From the NCBI RefSeq assembly GCF_023715565.1, contig NZ_JAMBOJ010000035.1, forward strand, positions 1 through 47,553: DNA of 47,553 bases, written 5' to 3'. This DNA is from Cytobacillus firmus (GTDB lineage: Bacteria; Bacillota; Bacilli; Bacillales; Cytobacillaceae). Of this stretch, positions 35,287 to 42,921 are shown one piece after another (position 1 is the first letter of the stretch; every line of letters starts with the position of its first letter). A program made the position numbers and the translations under genes. Below the pieces are notes generated by a model, which ran no database searches, had not been told where the DNA came from, and was given only the letters and a program-made list of their open reading frames with translations.

Positions 35287-35823
35287 ATGAAAATCCTAGA
35301 AACCAGCCGTCTGATTCTGCGTAGTCTTACTCTTGATGATGCACCCAGGGTAGAAGAATACGCAAGCGATTATGATGTGGCTAAAACGACATTAAATATT
35401 CCCCATCCCTATCCTGAAGGAGGAGCAAGGGAGTTTATTACAGGCATCCTTGAAACAGAGAGAAACGGTAAGATTGCGATTTTCGCCATTACGAGAAAAG
35501 AGGATAACGGCTTAATAGGACTTATCAATATTACAGGCGCTAATCCAAATAGAAGGGCGGAAATTGGCTACTGGATCGGCAAGCCTTACTGGGGAAAAGG
35601 GTATGGGACAGAGGCTTGCAGGGCAGTTGTTAAGTACGGATTTGAAGAGCTGAACCATAACCGGATTTATGCTCTTGCCTTTACGGACAATCCCGGATCA
35701 TGGAGGATTATGGAGAAGTCGGGAATGAAGCATGAAGGGGTTTTGCGCCAGCATGCTGTAAGAGACGGCAGGCAGATTGACCTGACTTATTATGCCATTT
35801 TACGTGAGGAATACACGGGTTAA
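35287..35823 (+). CDS. GNAT-family N-acetyltransferase (RimJ/RimL type)
   Basis: 178 residues starting MKILETSRLILRSLTLDDAP, the typical opening of RimJ/RimL-like enzymes, with the acetyl-CoA loop IGKPYWGKGYGTEA (about 97-110) and FTDNPGSWRIMEKSGMKHEG near the C-terminus. Start follows AATAGGAGGCAAATAG. It should acetylate an amino group on a protein N-terminus or small molecule; the substrate is unknown. Confidence 0.88.
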   Translation: MKILETSRLILRSLTLDDAPRVEEYASDYDVAKTTLNIPHPYPEGGAREFITGILETERNGKIAIFAITRKEDNGLIGLINITGANPNRRAEIGYWIGKPYWGKGYGTEACRAVVKYGFEELNHNRIYALAFTDNPGSWRIMEKSGMKHEGVLRQHAVRDGRQIDLTYYAILREEYTG

Positions 35824-35835
35824 GGGAGCCGACAT

Positions 35836-35883
35836 TTGAATCCCTATCCGCAATATGTTTCAATGGAGGCAAATCCTTTTTAA
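35836..35883 (+). CDS. Possible 15-residue micropeptide
   Basis: GGGAG seven bases before a TTG opens a 15-codon frame (MNPYPQYVSMEANPF) between the GNAT gene and the next gene. It may be a leader peptide, a small peptide or chance. Confidence 0.2.
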   Translation: MNPYPQYVSMEANPF

Positions 35884-35897
35884 TCATGGAGGTTCAC

Positions 35898-36179
35898 GTG
35901 CGGATCATTGCTTCCCAGCCTTTTATTACAGTCAGCAGGAAGATTGACTGGAATCAGCAGCAATACATTGAACAGGAACTTTTTCTTCACTTATTTGAGG
36001 ATCATATCCTGTCGCCATCAGAAAAGTTTCTCCTTGATGAAGTTTGGGATATGTCATACAGAAATTCCAGCTGTGAATTTGGTTTCCTCTATCTTCATAC
36101 CAATCGGGGTGTGTTTTCTTTTCAAGTAAAATCAGAGCCGAGTCACTTTATAAATCTATATAGAGATCTTAAAAAGTAA
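35898..36179 (+). CDS. Uncharacterised small protein (93 aa)
   Basis: I chose GTG 35898 because GGAGG lies five bases upstream; the ATG at 35886 overlaps that site and lacks a site of its own. The 93-residue product is soluble with mixed alpha/beta character (RIIASQPFITVSRKIDWNQQ, later FGFLYLHTNRGVFSFQV), no signal peptide and no recognisable motif. It is followed by a strong bidirectional terminator. Function unknown. Confidence 0.6.
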   Translation: MRIIASQPFITVSRKIDWNQQQYIEQELFLHLFEDHILSPSEKFLLDEVWDMSYRNSSCEFGFLYLHTNRGVFSFQVKSEPSHFINLYRDLKK

Positions 36180-36180
36180 A

Positions 36181-36222
36181 AGCCGGAATTGTCATTAACA
36201 ACAATTCCGGCTGTGTTTTTAT
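36181..36222. terminator. Shared terminator between convergent genes
   Basis: AGCCGGAATTGT and ACAATTCCGGCT are exact complements around CATTAACA, followed on the plus strand by GTGTTTTT. Confidence 0.88.
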
Positions 36223-36560
36223 GCCTGCTCTGTCATGCGTACAAGCATATGTGCTAGCTTATGTCTTTCTTCATCATCTCCGACTTTCCATAATTCCTTC
36301 AGCAGCTGTTCTTCACGGTTTTTTGGCTCCACATTTTCAGCGAGGTAGCCAGCCACTTTTTCCGCTGTAACTGCAAGCTGTTCCTCATTTAAGCCAAGCT
36401 TTTTGCCAAGCTCAATTCGTTCAGCCAGATAGCTCTTAAATTCATCGAAGCTGCTTAAAATATCTTCTGCCCGTTCATTGGACATTTTGTCCATTGCGTT
36501 TTTAATATTTTTTGAATCCAGTTCACCATCTTGTTTGATTACATGTTCTTGTTCATTCAT
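36219..36560 (-). CDS. DUF3243-domain protein
   Basis: 113 residues. The C-terminal ~80 (from about FDEFKSYLAERIELGKKLGL through KVAGYLAENVEPKNREEQLL) match the DUF3243 family, known from B. subtilis YmfJ; here there is an extra charged N-terminal stretch of about 30 residues. Small, acidic-basic mixed helical protein; family function unknown. Start ATG has GGAGG upstream on the minus strand. Confidence 0.8.
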   Translation of the reverse strand: MNEQEHVIKQDGELDSKNIKNAMDKMSNERAEDILSSFDEFKSYLAERIELGKKLGLNEEQLAVTAEKVAGYLAENVEPKNREEQLLKELWKVGDDEERHKLAHMLVRMTEQA

Positions 36561-36625
36561 TTTGATAGACCTCCAAAGGATTGTTTTCTTATTAAATATC
36601 CTTTTTGAAGGAGAATTAAACTCTT

Positions 36626-37354
36626 TTAGATTTCACTGGATGGTGTTTCCTGAACAGCTTTCAGTTTTCTGAATTTCACTTTTGACATAATTACGCCAAT
36701 TTCATATAGCCCGATAAGAGGAACGAGAACCAGAATCTGTGAAAATAAATCAGGTGGTGTAATGAGCGCTGATACAACGGCCATGATCAAATAAGCGTAT
36801 TTTCGCATTGAACTGAGCATAATTGGGGTGACGACACCAATCGTTGTCAGAAACAATAACAGCAAGGGCACCTCAAACAAAAAACCAAATGGAATGGTCG
36901 ACATCAGGAGAAACGAAAAATACTCCCTGGCGGTGATCATCATCGCAAAATGTGATTCCCCCAATAGCATTAAAAACTGATAAATGGCAGGGAAGATAAT
37001 GAAAAATCCGAAGCCAAGCCCGCCGATAAAGCTGAACAGAATCGCCGGAAAAAACATCAAGGATACTCTGCTTTCTTTTTCCGTTAATGCAGGCTTCACA
37101 AACAGCCAAATCTGATAGGAAATGAAAGGAAGCGAGAGCCCAAGGCTGATACTTCCGGCAATTCCTGTGTACAGCTTAATGACATCCAGCGGTCCAAGCA
37201 TAACCAGCTCATGATCGTTTGCGAGCATAGGGATCAGCCGGTTGATGAAAAACAGACATAAGGCAAAGCTGACAATAAAGAAAATCAGAGATCGAATCAG
37301 CACTTTTCTTAAATCTGTTAAATGCTCTACAAGGGTTTGTTCGTCCGTTTTCAT
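36626..37354 (-). CDS. tatC: Twin-arginine translocase subunit TatC
   Basis: 242 residues, six membrane helices. LVEHLTDLRKVLIRSLIFF at the N-terminus is the conserved TatC opening, and FxxFFIIFPAIYQFL (GFGFFIIFPAIYQF here) lies in the middle. TatC binds the twin-arginine signal and forms the receptor of the translocase in the cytoplasmic membrane. It follows tatA by 14 bases. Downstream of an oxidoreductase pair whose small subunit has a Tat signal, which this translocase probably serves. Confidence 0.95.
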   Translation of the reverse strand: MKTDEQTLVEHLTDLRKVLIRSLIFFIVSFALCLFFINRLIPMLANDHELVMLGPLDVIKLYTGIAGSISLGLSLPFISYQIWLFVKPALTEKESRVSLMFFPAILFSFIGGLGFGFFIIFPAIYQFLMLLGESHFAMMITAREYFSFLLMSTIPFGFLFEVPLLLLFLTTIGVVTPIMLSSMRKYAYLIMAVVSALITPPDLFSQILVLVPLIGLYEIGVIMSKVKFRKLKAVQETPSSEI

Positions 37355-37368
37355 TCTAAACCCTCCTG

Positions 37369-37587
37369 TTAAAGCGGTTTATCCTTCCCGTCAGCCGTTT
37401 CAATTGAACGAGTTTTTGGATCAGGTTCATCGTCATCGCTCATAATATCTCTGGCTGATTTTTTGAATTCTGATAAGGTCCTGCCAAACGCAGACCCGAT
37501 CTCAGGAAGCTTTTTAGGACCAAAGATAATTAAGGTGATAACCAGGATGATAATCAATCCGGGTATTCCGATATTTGAAAGCCCCAT
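37369..37587 (-). CDS. tatA: Twin-arginine translocase subunit TatA
   Basis: 72 residues from ATG 37587 with AAGGAG eight bases upstream; an earlier GTG overlaps that site. One N-terminal membrane helix ends in the [10 protein letters not shown] motif, followed by an amphipathic helix and an acidic tail (MSDDDEPDP). It forms the protein-conducting element of the minimal TatA-TatC system of Bacillus. Lies between tatC and the oxidoreductase genes, all minus strand. Confidence 0.94.
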   Translation of the reverse strand: MGLSNIGIPGLIIILVITLIIFGPKKLPEIGSAFGRTLSEFKKSARDIMSDDDEPDPKTRSIETADGKDKPL

Positions 37588-37614
37588 GATGTTCACTCCT
37601 TATTTAAAATTTTC

Positions 37615-39324
37615 TTATGCAAGCAGTCCGCCTTCTTTGCTGTATTTGATGATTCCTTCAGCAGCGCGGTAGGCGAGCGCTCCAACGGTTCCTGTCGGAT
37701 TATAGCCTCCGTTGTGAGGGAAGGCCGATGCGCCGACGACAAATACATTTTCTGCATCCCACATCTGCAGATAGTTGTTTACTGCTGATGTTTCAGGCTC
37801 AGCTCCCATGATGACTCCGCCTGTATTATGTGTGGTCTGATAAGGAACGATATCATAATGCTCCAGCTGCTGCCGATCGTTAATTTTTGACGGCCCCATT
37901 TCCTTCATAATCTGGTCTGTAATTTTCCCAATATAGTTATAAAGGTTCTTATCCTGTTCCGTGAAATCATATGTCAGACGAAGCAGGGGAAGTCCGTAAG
38001 CATCTTTATATGAAGGGTCAAGATCCATGTAATTGTGCTGTACAGGCATGGAGGCTCCCTGTGTGCCGATGCTTAAAGCCCTGGTGAAATATTTAATGGA
38101 ATTTTCCTTGAATTTGCTGCCCCATTTCGGTGTGTCAGTAGGAACCATATTATATTGAATCGGACGGTATCCTGACTGGTTGAGAGAGATGGAGCCGCCA
38201 TGGATGAATCCAAGATCGGAGTGATCAAAATTGTCTCCATTGTAATCATCCACAGTTGCTCCAAGAGCCCCGGCACCCATGAAGGTATTAAACTGCTCTT
38301 CATCAAAAAAGCCTGCTGAACCTGGAAGGATCTGATAACAATAGTTCTTCCCGATTACCCCTGAACCTGTATCAGGATTGTATGGGCGCCCCAGTTTGCT
38401 TGTCAGCAAGAGGCGAGTATTATTCATGACATAGCTGGTCAGAATAACCATTTCAGCCGGCTGAATGAATTCTTCTTTTGTCTGGACATCCACATAGCGC
38501 ACACCGGTTGCTTTTTTGCCATCGTGAATGATTTCCGTTACATTCGCAAAGTTTCGGATATCCACATTTCCAGTTTCTTTTGCGAATGGTATAACGGCTA
38601 CAGTTGGATCAGCCTTTGCACCATATTCACAGCCAAAGCGTTCGCAAAACGCACAATACTGACATGCAGCCAGTTTGGCTCCATATTGGTTTTCATAAGC
38701 CTCGCTCATATTTCCGGATGGCATATGGTATGGCTTCATACCCAATGATTTGGCGGCTTTTTTAAATCTGGCCGTTATAGGTGTTTCCTTCATTGGAGGA
38801 TTTGGATATGGATCTGCCCGTTTTGGCCCCAGCTCACCTTCCTCACCGCCAATGCCTGCAGCCTTTTCGAATTCATAGAAATAAGGCTCCATTTCTTCGT
38901 ATGTAATGCCCCAATCCTGAACTTGGAGGCCCTTAATCTTGGATTCGCCATACTTTTTAACTGTCTGTGATTTTATTTCAAAGTCATAGGGTAAAAAGCG
39001 GAAGGTATGTCCATTCCAGTGAACGCCGGATCCCCCTAAGCCTTCACCAAGCAAAAAGGATCCAAGCTGGCGCATCGGAAGGGCTCTTTCCTTTCCATGG
39101 TTACGGAACGTGATCGTTTCTTTAGAAAGATCCTGCATTAATTCATAGCGGATTCCATAGCGAAGTTCATCATGGATAACATAATAATCCTTAACGCCGC
39201 GCTCTTTTCCCCGCTCCAGACCGACTACTTTTAATCCCTGTTTTCCTAATTCAGCCGCAATGATTCCGCCGGCCCACCCGACTCCTACAACGACTGCATC
39301 CGTTTTTGGCAATGTTTTCGCCAT
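37615..39324 (-). CDS. GMC-family oxidoreductase, large FAD subunit
   Basis: 569 residues from ATG 39324 (GGAAGTGAT upstream); longer in-frame versions would overlap the preceding gene. The FAD-binding motif is VVVGVGWAGGIIAAELGKQG (about 10-29), FLLGEGLGGSGVHWNG follows, and the C-terminal GMC segment is HNTGGVIMG and GASAFPHNGGYNPTGTVGAL. A Cys cluster (ACQYCAFCERFGCEYGA) is present. It resembles the large subunit of gluconate 2-dehydrogenase/sorbitol-type complexes, which oxidise sugars or polyols at the outer membrane face. No signal peptide of its own, so export is probably by hitch-hiking on the Tat-signal subunit. Confidence 0.9.
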   Translation of the reverse strand: MAKTLPKTDAVVVGVGWAGGIIAAELGKQGLKVVGLERGKERGVKDYYVIHDELRYGIRYELMQDLSKETITFRNHGKERALPMRQLGSFLLGEGLGGSGVHWNGHTFRFLPYDFEIKSQTVKKYGESKIKGLQVQDWGITYEEMEPYFYEFEKAAGIGGEEGELGPKRADPYPNPPMKETPITARFKKAAKSLGMKPYHMPSGNMSEAYENQYGAKLAACQYCAFCERFGCEYGAKADPTVAVIPFAKETGNVDIRNFANVTEIIHDGKKATGVRYVDVQTKEEFIQPAEMVILTSYVMNNTRLLLTSKLGRPYNPDTGSGVIGKNYCYQILPGSAGFFDEEQFNTFMGAGALGATVDDYNGDNFDHSDLGFIHGGSISLNQSGYRPIQYNMVPTDTPKWGSKFKENSIKYFTRALSIGTQGASMPVQHNYMDLDPSYKDAYGLPLLRLTYDFTEQDKNLYNYIGKITDQIMKEMGPSKINDRQQLEHYDIVPYQTTHNTGGVIMGAEPETSAVNNYLQMWDAENVFVVGASAFPHNGGYNPTGTVGALAYRAAEGIIKYSKEGGLLA

Positions 39325-39346
39325 GTTTATCACTTCCTTAAAAATA

Positions 39347-40111
39347 CTATTTCGTATATGAATGGAGACTGTTCGGTTTAATTTTCTCGAATTTTTCAGA
39401 CTCAATTTGATTGATATAGCTCATTTGATGGCCAGGGAAGTCTTTCATTTTCCAGCCCTCCATATTTTTGTTTCCGGCATAAGCAGGATCTGCATAGACA
39501 CCTTCAATGGTGGCGGCCCGGAGAATATTAAAGAAAGTTCTTGAAGTAACGCCCCGGAGTTTTACTTTGTCCTCTTCAAAGGCTGTAAGAATTTCATCCT
39601 GCTGTTCGCCCTCCAGTTCAGCAAATGGCTTATTGAACTTTTCATTACTGTAGGTCTGCAGGGCAGCAAGTCCGACATCAAATACTTCATGCCGTTTTAA
39701 AGGGGACTGGTAGCCCTGAAAGTTCGACCCAGGAAAGAACGGACCTTGCATATATTCCCTTGTATTGTTTCCCCATGAGCCCGCAAGCTGATGGTCGATA
39801 AAAAATGGAACATCCAAATCATTGGCACCGGGGCCATTTTCATCCTTTGGATAAATTCTCTCAACGGCTGCCTGCAGGATTCCGAATGTCTCGGGATTTG
39901 TGAAATATAAAGGCGACTGCTGATAGGCAACCTGATCATGCCCGTTTGTATGGGCATTCTCTTCCGTTGCTGTACCGTCTTTATTCATGTTTGCACCAAT
40001 TAAGCCGCCAAGAATACCGCCTCCTACTAAACCGCCGGCAACTAACCCGGAATTACGGATGAATCTTCTCCGGGACATGGTTGATTCTTGTTTTTGTTCT
40101 TGTTCAGACAT
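39347..40111 (-). CDS. Gluconate 2-dehydrogenase subunit 3-like protein with Tat signal
   Basis: 254 residues from ATG 40111, with AAAGGAGG twelve bases upstream (rather long spacing). A twin-arginine signal, SRRRFIRNSGLVAGG (residues 13-27), precedes a Gly-rich hydrophobic helix. The remainder is of the gluconate 2-dehydrogenase subunit 3 type (AVERIYPKDENGPGANDLDVP, with FFIDHQLAGSWG). This small subunit escorts the FAD subunit through the Tat pathway. First gene of the minus-strand group followed by the GMC subunit (22-base gap), tatA and tatC. Confidence 0.9.
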   Translation of the reverse strand: MSEQEQKQESTMSRRRFIRNSGLVAGGLVGGGILGGLIGANMNKDGTATEENAHTNGHDQVAYQQSPLYFTNPETFGILQAAVERIYPKDENGPGANDLDVPFFIDHQLAGSWGNNTREYMQGPFFPGSNFQGYQSPLKRHEVFDVGLAALQTYSNEKFNKPFAELEGEQQDEILTAFEEDKVKLRGVTSRTFFNILRAATIEGVYADPAYAGNKNMEGWKMKDFPGHQMSYINQIESEKFEKIKPNSLHSYTK

Positions 40112-40227
40112 TTTATATAGAAACCTCCTTTTATTTGCCATTATGGAGAAAAATATACTTGTCTAAACAGTTTGATAGGATTATTTTTTTGAATAAAAAA
40201 AGAAGGGAGGAGAAAAGGGGGGTTTTT

Positions 40228-40413
40228 ATGACATTAAAAAAGATGCAAACCGATTGGTCTGCACCTTTTTTAAGTCCGAAAGACGGACAACCTGGAGATT
40301 ACGATTTGCATTGGGCCGAACCGATTTTAAATATATCGGTTATAGACGAGAGTGCCTTTCGAACGCTCTGCAAATCCTCCCTGGTTTCTTGCAATGCCAA
40401 TGACGAACCCTGA
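40228..40413 (+). CDS. Doubtful small ORF (61 aa) in a hairpin-rich region
   Basis: GGGGGG five bases before ATG 40228 opens a 61-codon frame (MTLKKMQTDWSAPFLSPKDG ... NANDEP). However, a strong hairpin with a T run lies within its first codons and several more hairpins follow, so this could instead be a structured RNA or leader. No family recognised. Confidence 0.25.
   Translation: MTLKKMQTDWSAPFLSPKDGQPGDYDLHWAEPILNISVIDESAFRTLCKSSLVSCNANDEP
40236..40271 (+). terminator. Terminator-like hairpin in the divergent intergenic region
   Basis: AAAAAAGATGCAAACC and GGTCTGCACCTTTTTT pair at 14 of 16 positions around GATT, ending in T6. No upstream gene on the plus strand explains it, suggesting a short leader or small RNA that ends here. 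Confidence 0.55.
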
Positions 40414-40567
40414 AGTCGCTGTTACGCTTTTCATCGCCAACCAGTCCCTTCCGTTTTGTTATTGGCCTTGCATTATTTGTTTACCCCGTGTGCTGGTCTT
40501 AAAACCTGCTTGTTAAAAAAAGGCACTTTTCGTATAAATTATTGTTTTTCACTTATAAATTTTGCCC

Positions 40568-40697
40568 GTTGATTTCCACTCCAGGATGCTCGCTTTCCGC
40601 GGGGCGGGCGCTGAGCCTCCTCGACGCTACGCGTCTGCGGGGTCTCACCTGTCCCGCTACCCCCGCTGGAGAACTCGCACCTTCCGCTACAATCAAC
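40568..40697. repeat. Bacillaceae-type palindromic intergenic element (~130 bp)
   Basis: The stretch begins GTTGATTTCCACTCCAGG and ends CCTTCCGCTACAATCAAC, with 7-base perfect terminal inverted repeats (GTTGATT/AATCAAC) and a GC-rich interior (CTTTCCGCGGGGCGGGCG ... CTCACCTGTCCCGCT) far above local GC. I recognise near-identical sequences as repeated intergenic elements in many Bacillus-related genomes. Frames across it are not genes. Rest of 40414-40802: no other feature seen. Confidence 0.8.
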
Positions 40698-40802
40698 TCA
40701 GTAAATATAATTCAAATAGCAGCAAACTTTGTGAAAACAGTCCTAAAAAATTGGAGTTTCTATCTTTAATGGATAAAATGGAAGAAAGGAAGTGAAGCCG
40801 CA

Positions 40803-41528
40803 ATGAAAACGAAAAAAGAAATCCGTGAGTTCATTTGGAACTTTCTTGAGGAGAACAAGCTTGGCCGCTTTCCGTTTCCTTTAAAAAATAGAATTCCTAA
40901 TTTTAAAGGAGCTGAAAAAGCGGCCGCATTTGTTTTTGCTATGCCTGAATATCAAGAGGCTAAGGTAATTAAGGTGAATCCTGACTCACCACAGCTACCG
41001 GTCCGCACACAAGTTTTGAAAGATGGAAAAACATTGCTGGTTCCAACTCCCCGGCTTAAAGCAGGATTTATTATGGTAAAGCCGGAATGGGTGCCGCCAG
41101 GGGAAGAGCGGAAGGCAGCCAGCCTAAAGCATATTCACTCCTACGGAAAAGAAGTTCCCCTTACAGAATTGCCGAAAATTGATTTGTTTTTTGCTGGATC
41201 AGTGGGTCTTCACCTGGATGGACGGCGGGTCGGAAAAGGGGAGGGCTATGCTGACCGGGAGTATGCGATCATCAGAGAACTGGGAAATCCTGAAATACCT
41301 GTGATTGGAACGGTTAACAGCGCCCAGGTGACAGAGGAAGATATTCCGAGGGATCCATATGATCTGACTGTAGACTGGATTGCCACTGAAAAAGAGCTTA
41401 TTAAAACCAATTCGCCATATCCAAAACCAAACGGGATTCAATGGGATCTTGTAAGTGAGAAGGAAATGGAAGAGATGCCGGTTTTGCGTGAAATATGGGA
41501 GATTACAAAAGGAAAGGCAGCCAAGTAA
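40803..41528 (+). CDS. 5-formyltetrahydrofolate cyclo-ligase-like protein
   Basis: 241 residues. The segment KGEGYADREYAIIRELG (about 143-159) is the GxGxGYYDR-type motif of the family, and IPRDPYDLTVDWIAT ends the fold, as in the longer COG0212 branch rather than the short YqgN type. The N-terminal half (AFVFAMPEYQEAKVIKVNPD, VPTPRLKAGFIMV) has the usual order. It would convert 5-formyl-THF to 5,10-methenyl-THF with ATP, but this branch lacks biochemical proof. Start follows GGAAGTGAAGCCGCA. Confidence 0.8.
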   Translation: MKTKKEIREFIWNFLEENKLGRFPFPLKNRIPNFKGAEKAAAFVFAMPEYQEAKVIKVNPDSPQLPVRTQVLKDGKTLLVPTPRLKAGFIMVKPEWVPPGEERKAASLKHIHSYGKEVPLTELPKIDLFFAGSVGLHLDGRRVGKGEGYADREYAIIRELGNPEIPVIGTVNSAQVTEEDIPRDPYDLTVDWIATEKELIKTNSPYPKPNGIQWDLVSEKEMEEMPVLREIWEITKGKAAK

Positions 41529-41544
41529 TGGACTGCCTTTTAAG
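41513..41544. terminator. Shared terminator between convergent genes
   Basis: AAAGGCAGCCA and TGGACTGCCTTT pair with one bulge around AGTAA; it spans the stop codon of the plus-strand gene. Confidence 0.7.
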
Positions 41545-42094
41545 CTCTCACTTCACTCATCATCTTAAGAACATCATTAATCTTTGCGTGGTCTTCAGGG
41601 GATTCATCAATATGGTTCCATAACATTTTTCCCTGAGGAGAAAAAAGCCATGTCCCGCCTTGAATGTAGACATCCTGAGTTTTCATAGACTTCATGACAA
41701 ACTTTTTCTGCTTTTCATCCTTAGGAATAAAGCCGCCGACTTTTCCTGTAATAAATCCTAATGCAGCTTTTGAAAGAAGCTTCCACTTTGGCATGGTTTT
41801 ATGTCCCATTCCTCTATAGGCGTCCCGGGAAGGATCGCCGAGGATCGGAAAAGGAAACGGACCGAATTGCTCAAGGAATTGTTTAATAAATGTCCCTTTT
41901 GAAGGAGCAATGACAATGACTTGAAAACCTCTTCCTTCTACTTCATTTATGTGCTCACGCAACTGCGCAAGGTATTCCCGGCAGACCGGTCAGCCAAGAT
42001 GGCGGACGAAAACAGCCATTGTGTATTTTCCATTAATAGCCTGTTCAAGTGTAATATTGTTATCAGAATTTTGGGTTTCTAAAATATATTTCAT
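41540..42094 (-). CDS. Candidate selenocysteine AhpC/TSA-like redox protein (in-frame TGA at the catalytic Cys)
   Basis: From ATG 42094 (AAAGGCGGGATACGA upstream on the minus strand) the frame reads MKYILETQNSDNN ... YTMAVFVRHLG, meets TGA at 41992-41990, then continues PVCREYLAQLREHINEV through a complete thioredoxin-fold protein to TAA or similar near 41540, 184 residues in all. Family members (AhpC-TSA_2, Prx-like2/SelL-related) have RHxGCPxCRE, so TGA stands exactly for the peroxidatic Cys of C-P-V-C (residue 35, partner C38). A 7-bp hairpin follows at SECIS distance. If read as selenocysteine this is a thiol/peroxide oxidoreductase; if not, a nonsense-mutated gene giving a 34-residue fragment. 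The gene's remaining codons show no other damage. Confidence 0.8.
41954..41992 (-). promoter_or_regulatory. Candidate bacterial SECIS element
   Basis: After the TGA (41992-41990), 18 bases separate a stem CTTGCGC (41971-41965) pairing with GCGTGAG (41960-41954) through five Watson-Crick and two wobble pairs, closed by the loop AGTT. The loop starts 25 bases after the TGA and has G as second base, which fits the recalled bacterial SECIS rule (16-37 nt, G among first two loop bases). A second small CCGG-TCTG-CCGG hairpin lies directly after the TGA. Confidence 0.6.
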
Positions 42095-42169
42095 TCGTAT
42101 CCCGCCTTTCGGATTTGCTTCTGATCATACCTAATTCTCTCGGAGGTATAAAGAATTCCGGCTTGACTA

Positions 42170-42199
42170 TAAAAAAAACAGGAGTATTCACTCCTGTTT
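42170..42199 (-). terminator. Terminator of yetJ
   Basis: AAACAGGAG and CTCCTGTTT pair around TATTCA; A8 on the left gives the T run on the minus strand. Confidence 0.9.
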
Positions 42200-42839
42200 A
42201 GTCCCGGCTCCCCAATATCCCAAATATGCGGAGGATATTAATGAACAGGTTGATAAAAACAAGATATAGGTTAAGAGCCATCAATGGAACTTCTTCCGGT
42301 GACACTCCATACTGCTTCATGCGGTTGAAGTCAAATAGCACATATCCGCTGAATACAAGGACTCCGATGAAGGAGAACGCGAGCATCGCGTTAGAGCTTA
42401 ACGGCCAGATAAGGCTGAAAATTCCGATCGCAATAAGAGCGAACAATGCCGCCATCAGCATGCCGCCAAGGAAAGATAAGTCCCGCTTCGTTGTCGAAGC
42501 ATATACGGCTAAGCCAGTAAATACAACCGTGGTCGTCGCAAGGGCTGTTAAAACAGGGTTAGGTCCAATAGCAGCCAGGTAATGGGCAACAATCGGGTAG
42601 GTCGTCATCCCTGAAATAAATGTAAATACATAAAGGAATGTATACCCTATAGCTTTTTTGCGCCGGAGCAGGAAAGCGAAAAGCAGCATGCCAATTTCAA
42701 GAATCATGAGCGGCAAATACAGGGCTGGAGGAATGAAAACTCCCGCCATCGTTCCGGCGAAAGCAATCCCTAACGATAAGGCAAATGCCCGTAAAACAGA
42801 AGGTAAATAACTGTTATTTGCGGTATGCTGTATATACAT
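42198..42839 (-). CDS. yetJ: Bax inhibitor-1 family membrane protein (YetJ-like)
   Basis: 213 residues, seven hydrophobic helices, same length as B. subtilis YetJ (a pH-sensitive calcium-leak channel). Family landmarks are FISGMTTYPIVAHYL and, near the C-terminus, GYVLFDFNRMKQYG and LNLYLVFINLFINILRIFG; the two acidic sites of the di-aspartyl pH sensor would be D in FDFNR plus the C-terminal Asp. Start has AGAGGAG upstream on the minus strand. Preceded by an (AT)n tract and the mscL gene. Confidence 0.9.
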   Translation of the reverse strand: MYIQHTANNSYLPSVLRAFALSLGIAFAGTMAGVFIPPALYLPLMILEIGMLLFAFLLRRKKAIGYTFLYVFTFISGMTTYPIVAHYLAAIGPNPVLTALATTTVVFTGLAVYASTTKRDLSFLGGMLMAALFALIAIGIFSLIWPLSSNAMLAFSFIGVLVFSGYVLFDFNRMKQYGVSPEEVPLMALNLYLVFINLFINILRIFGILGSRD

Positions 42840-42861
42840 TTTTCATTTCTCCTCTAACATC

Positions 42862-42892
<31 letters not shown>

Positions 42893-42921
42893 CGGTAGAG
42901 CTATTATTTAAGTTTCATTCA

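Noticed and set aside
40542-40795. Two overlapping small frames around 40.6 kb
   Set aside because: They translate the palindromic intergenic element and have no suitable start sites.
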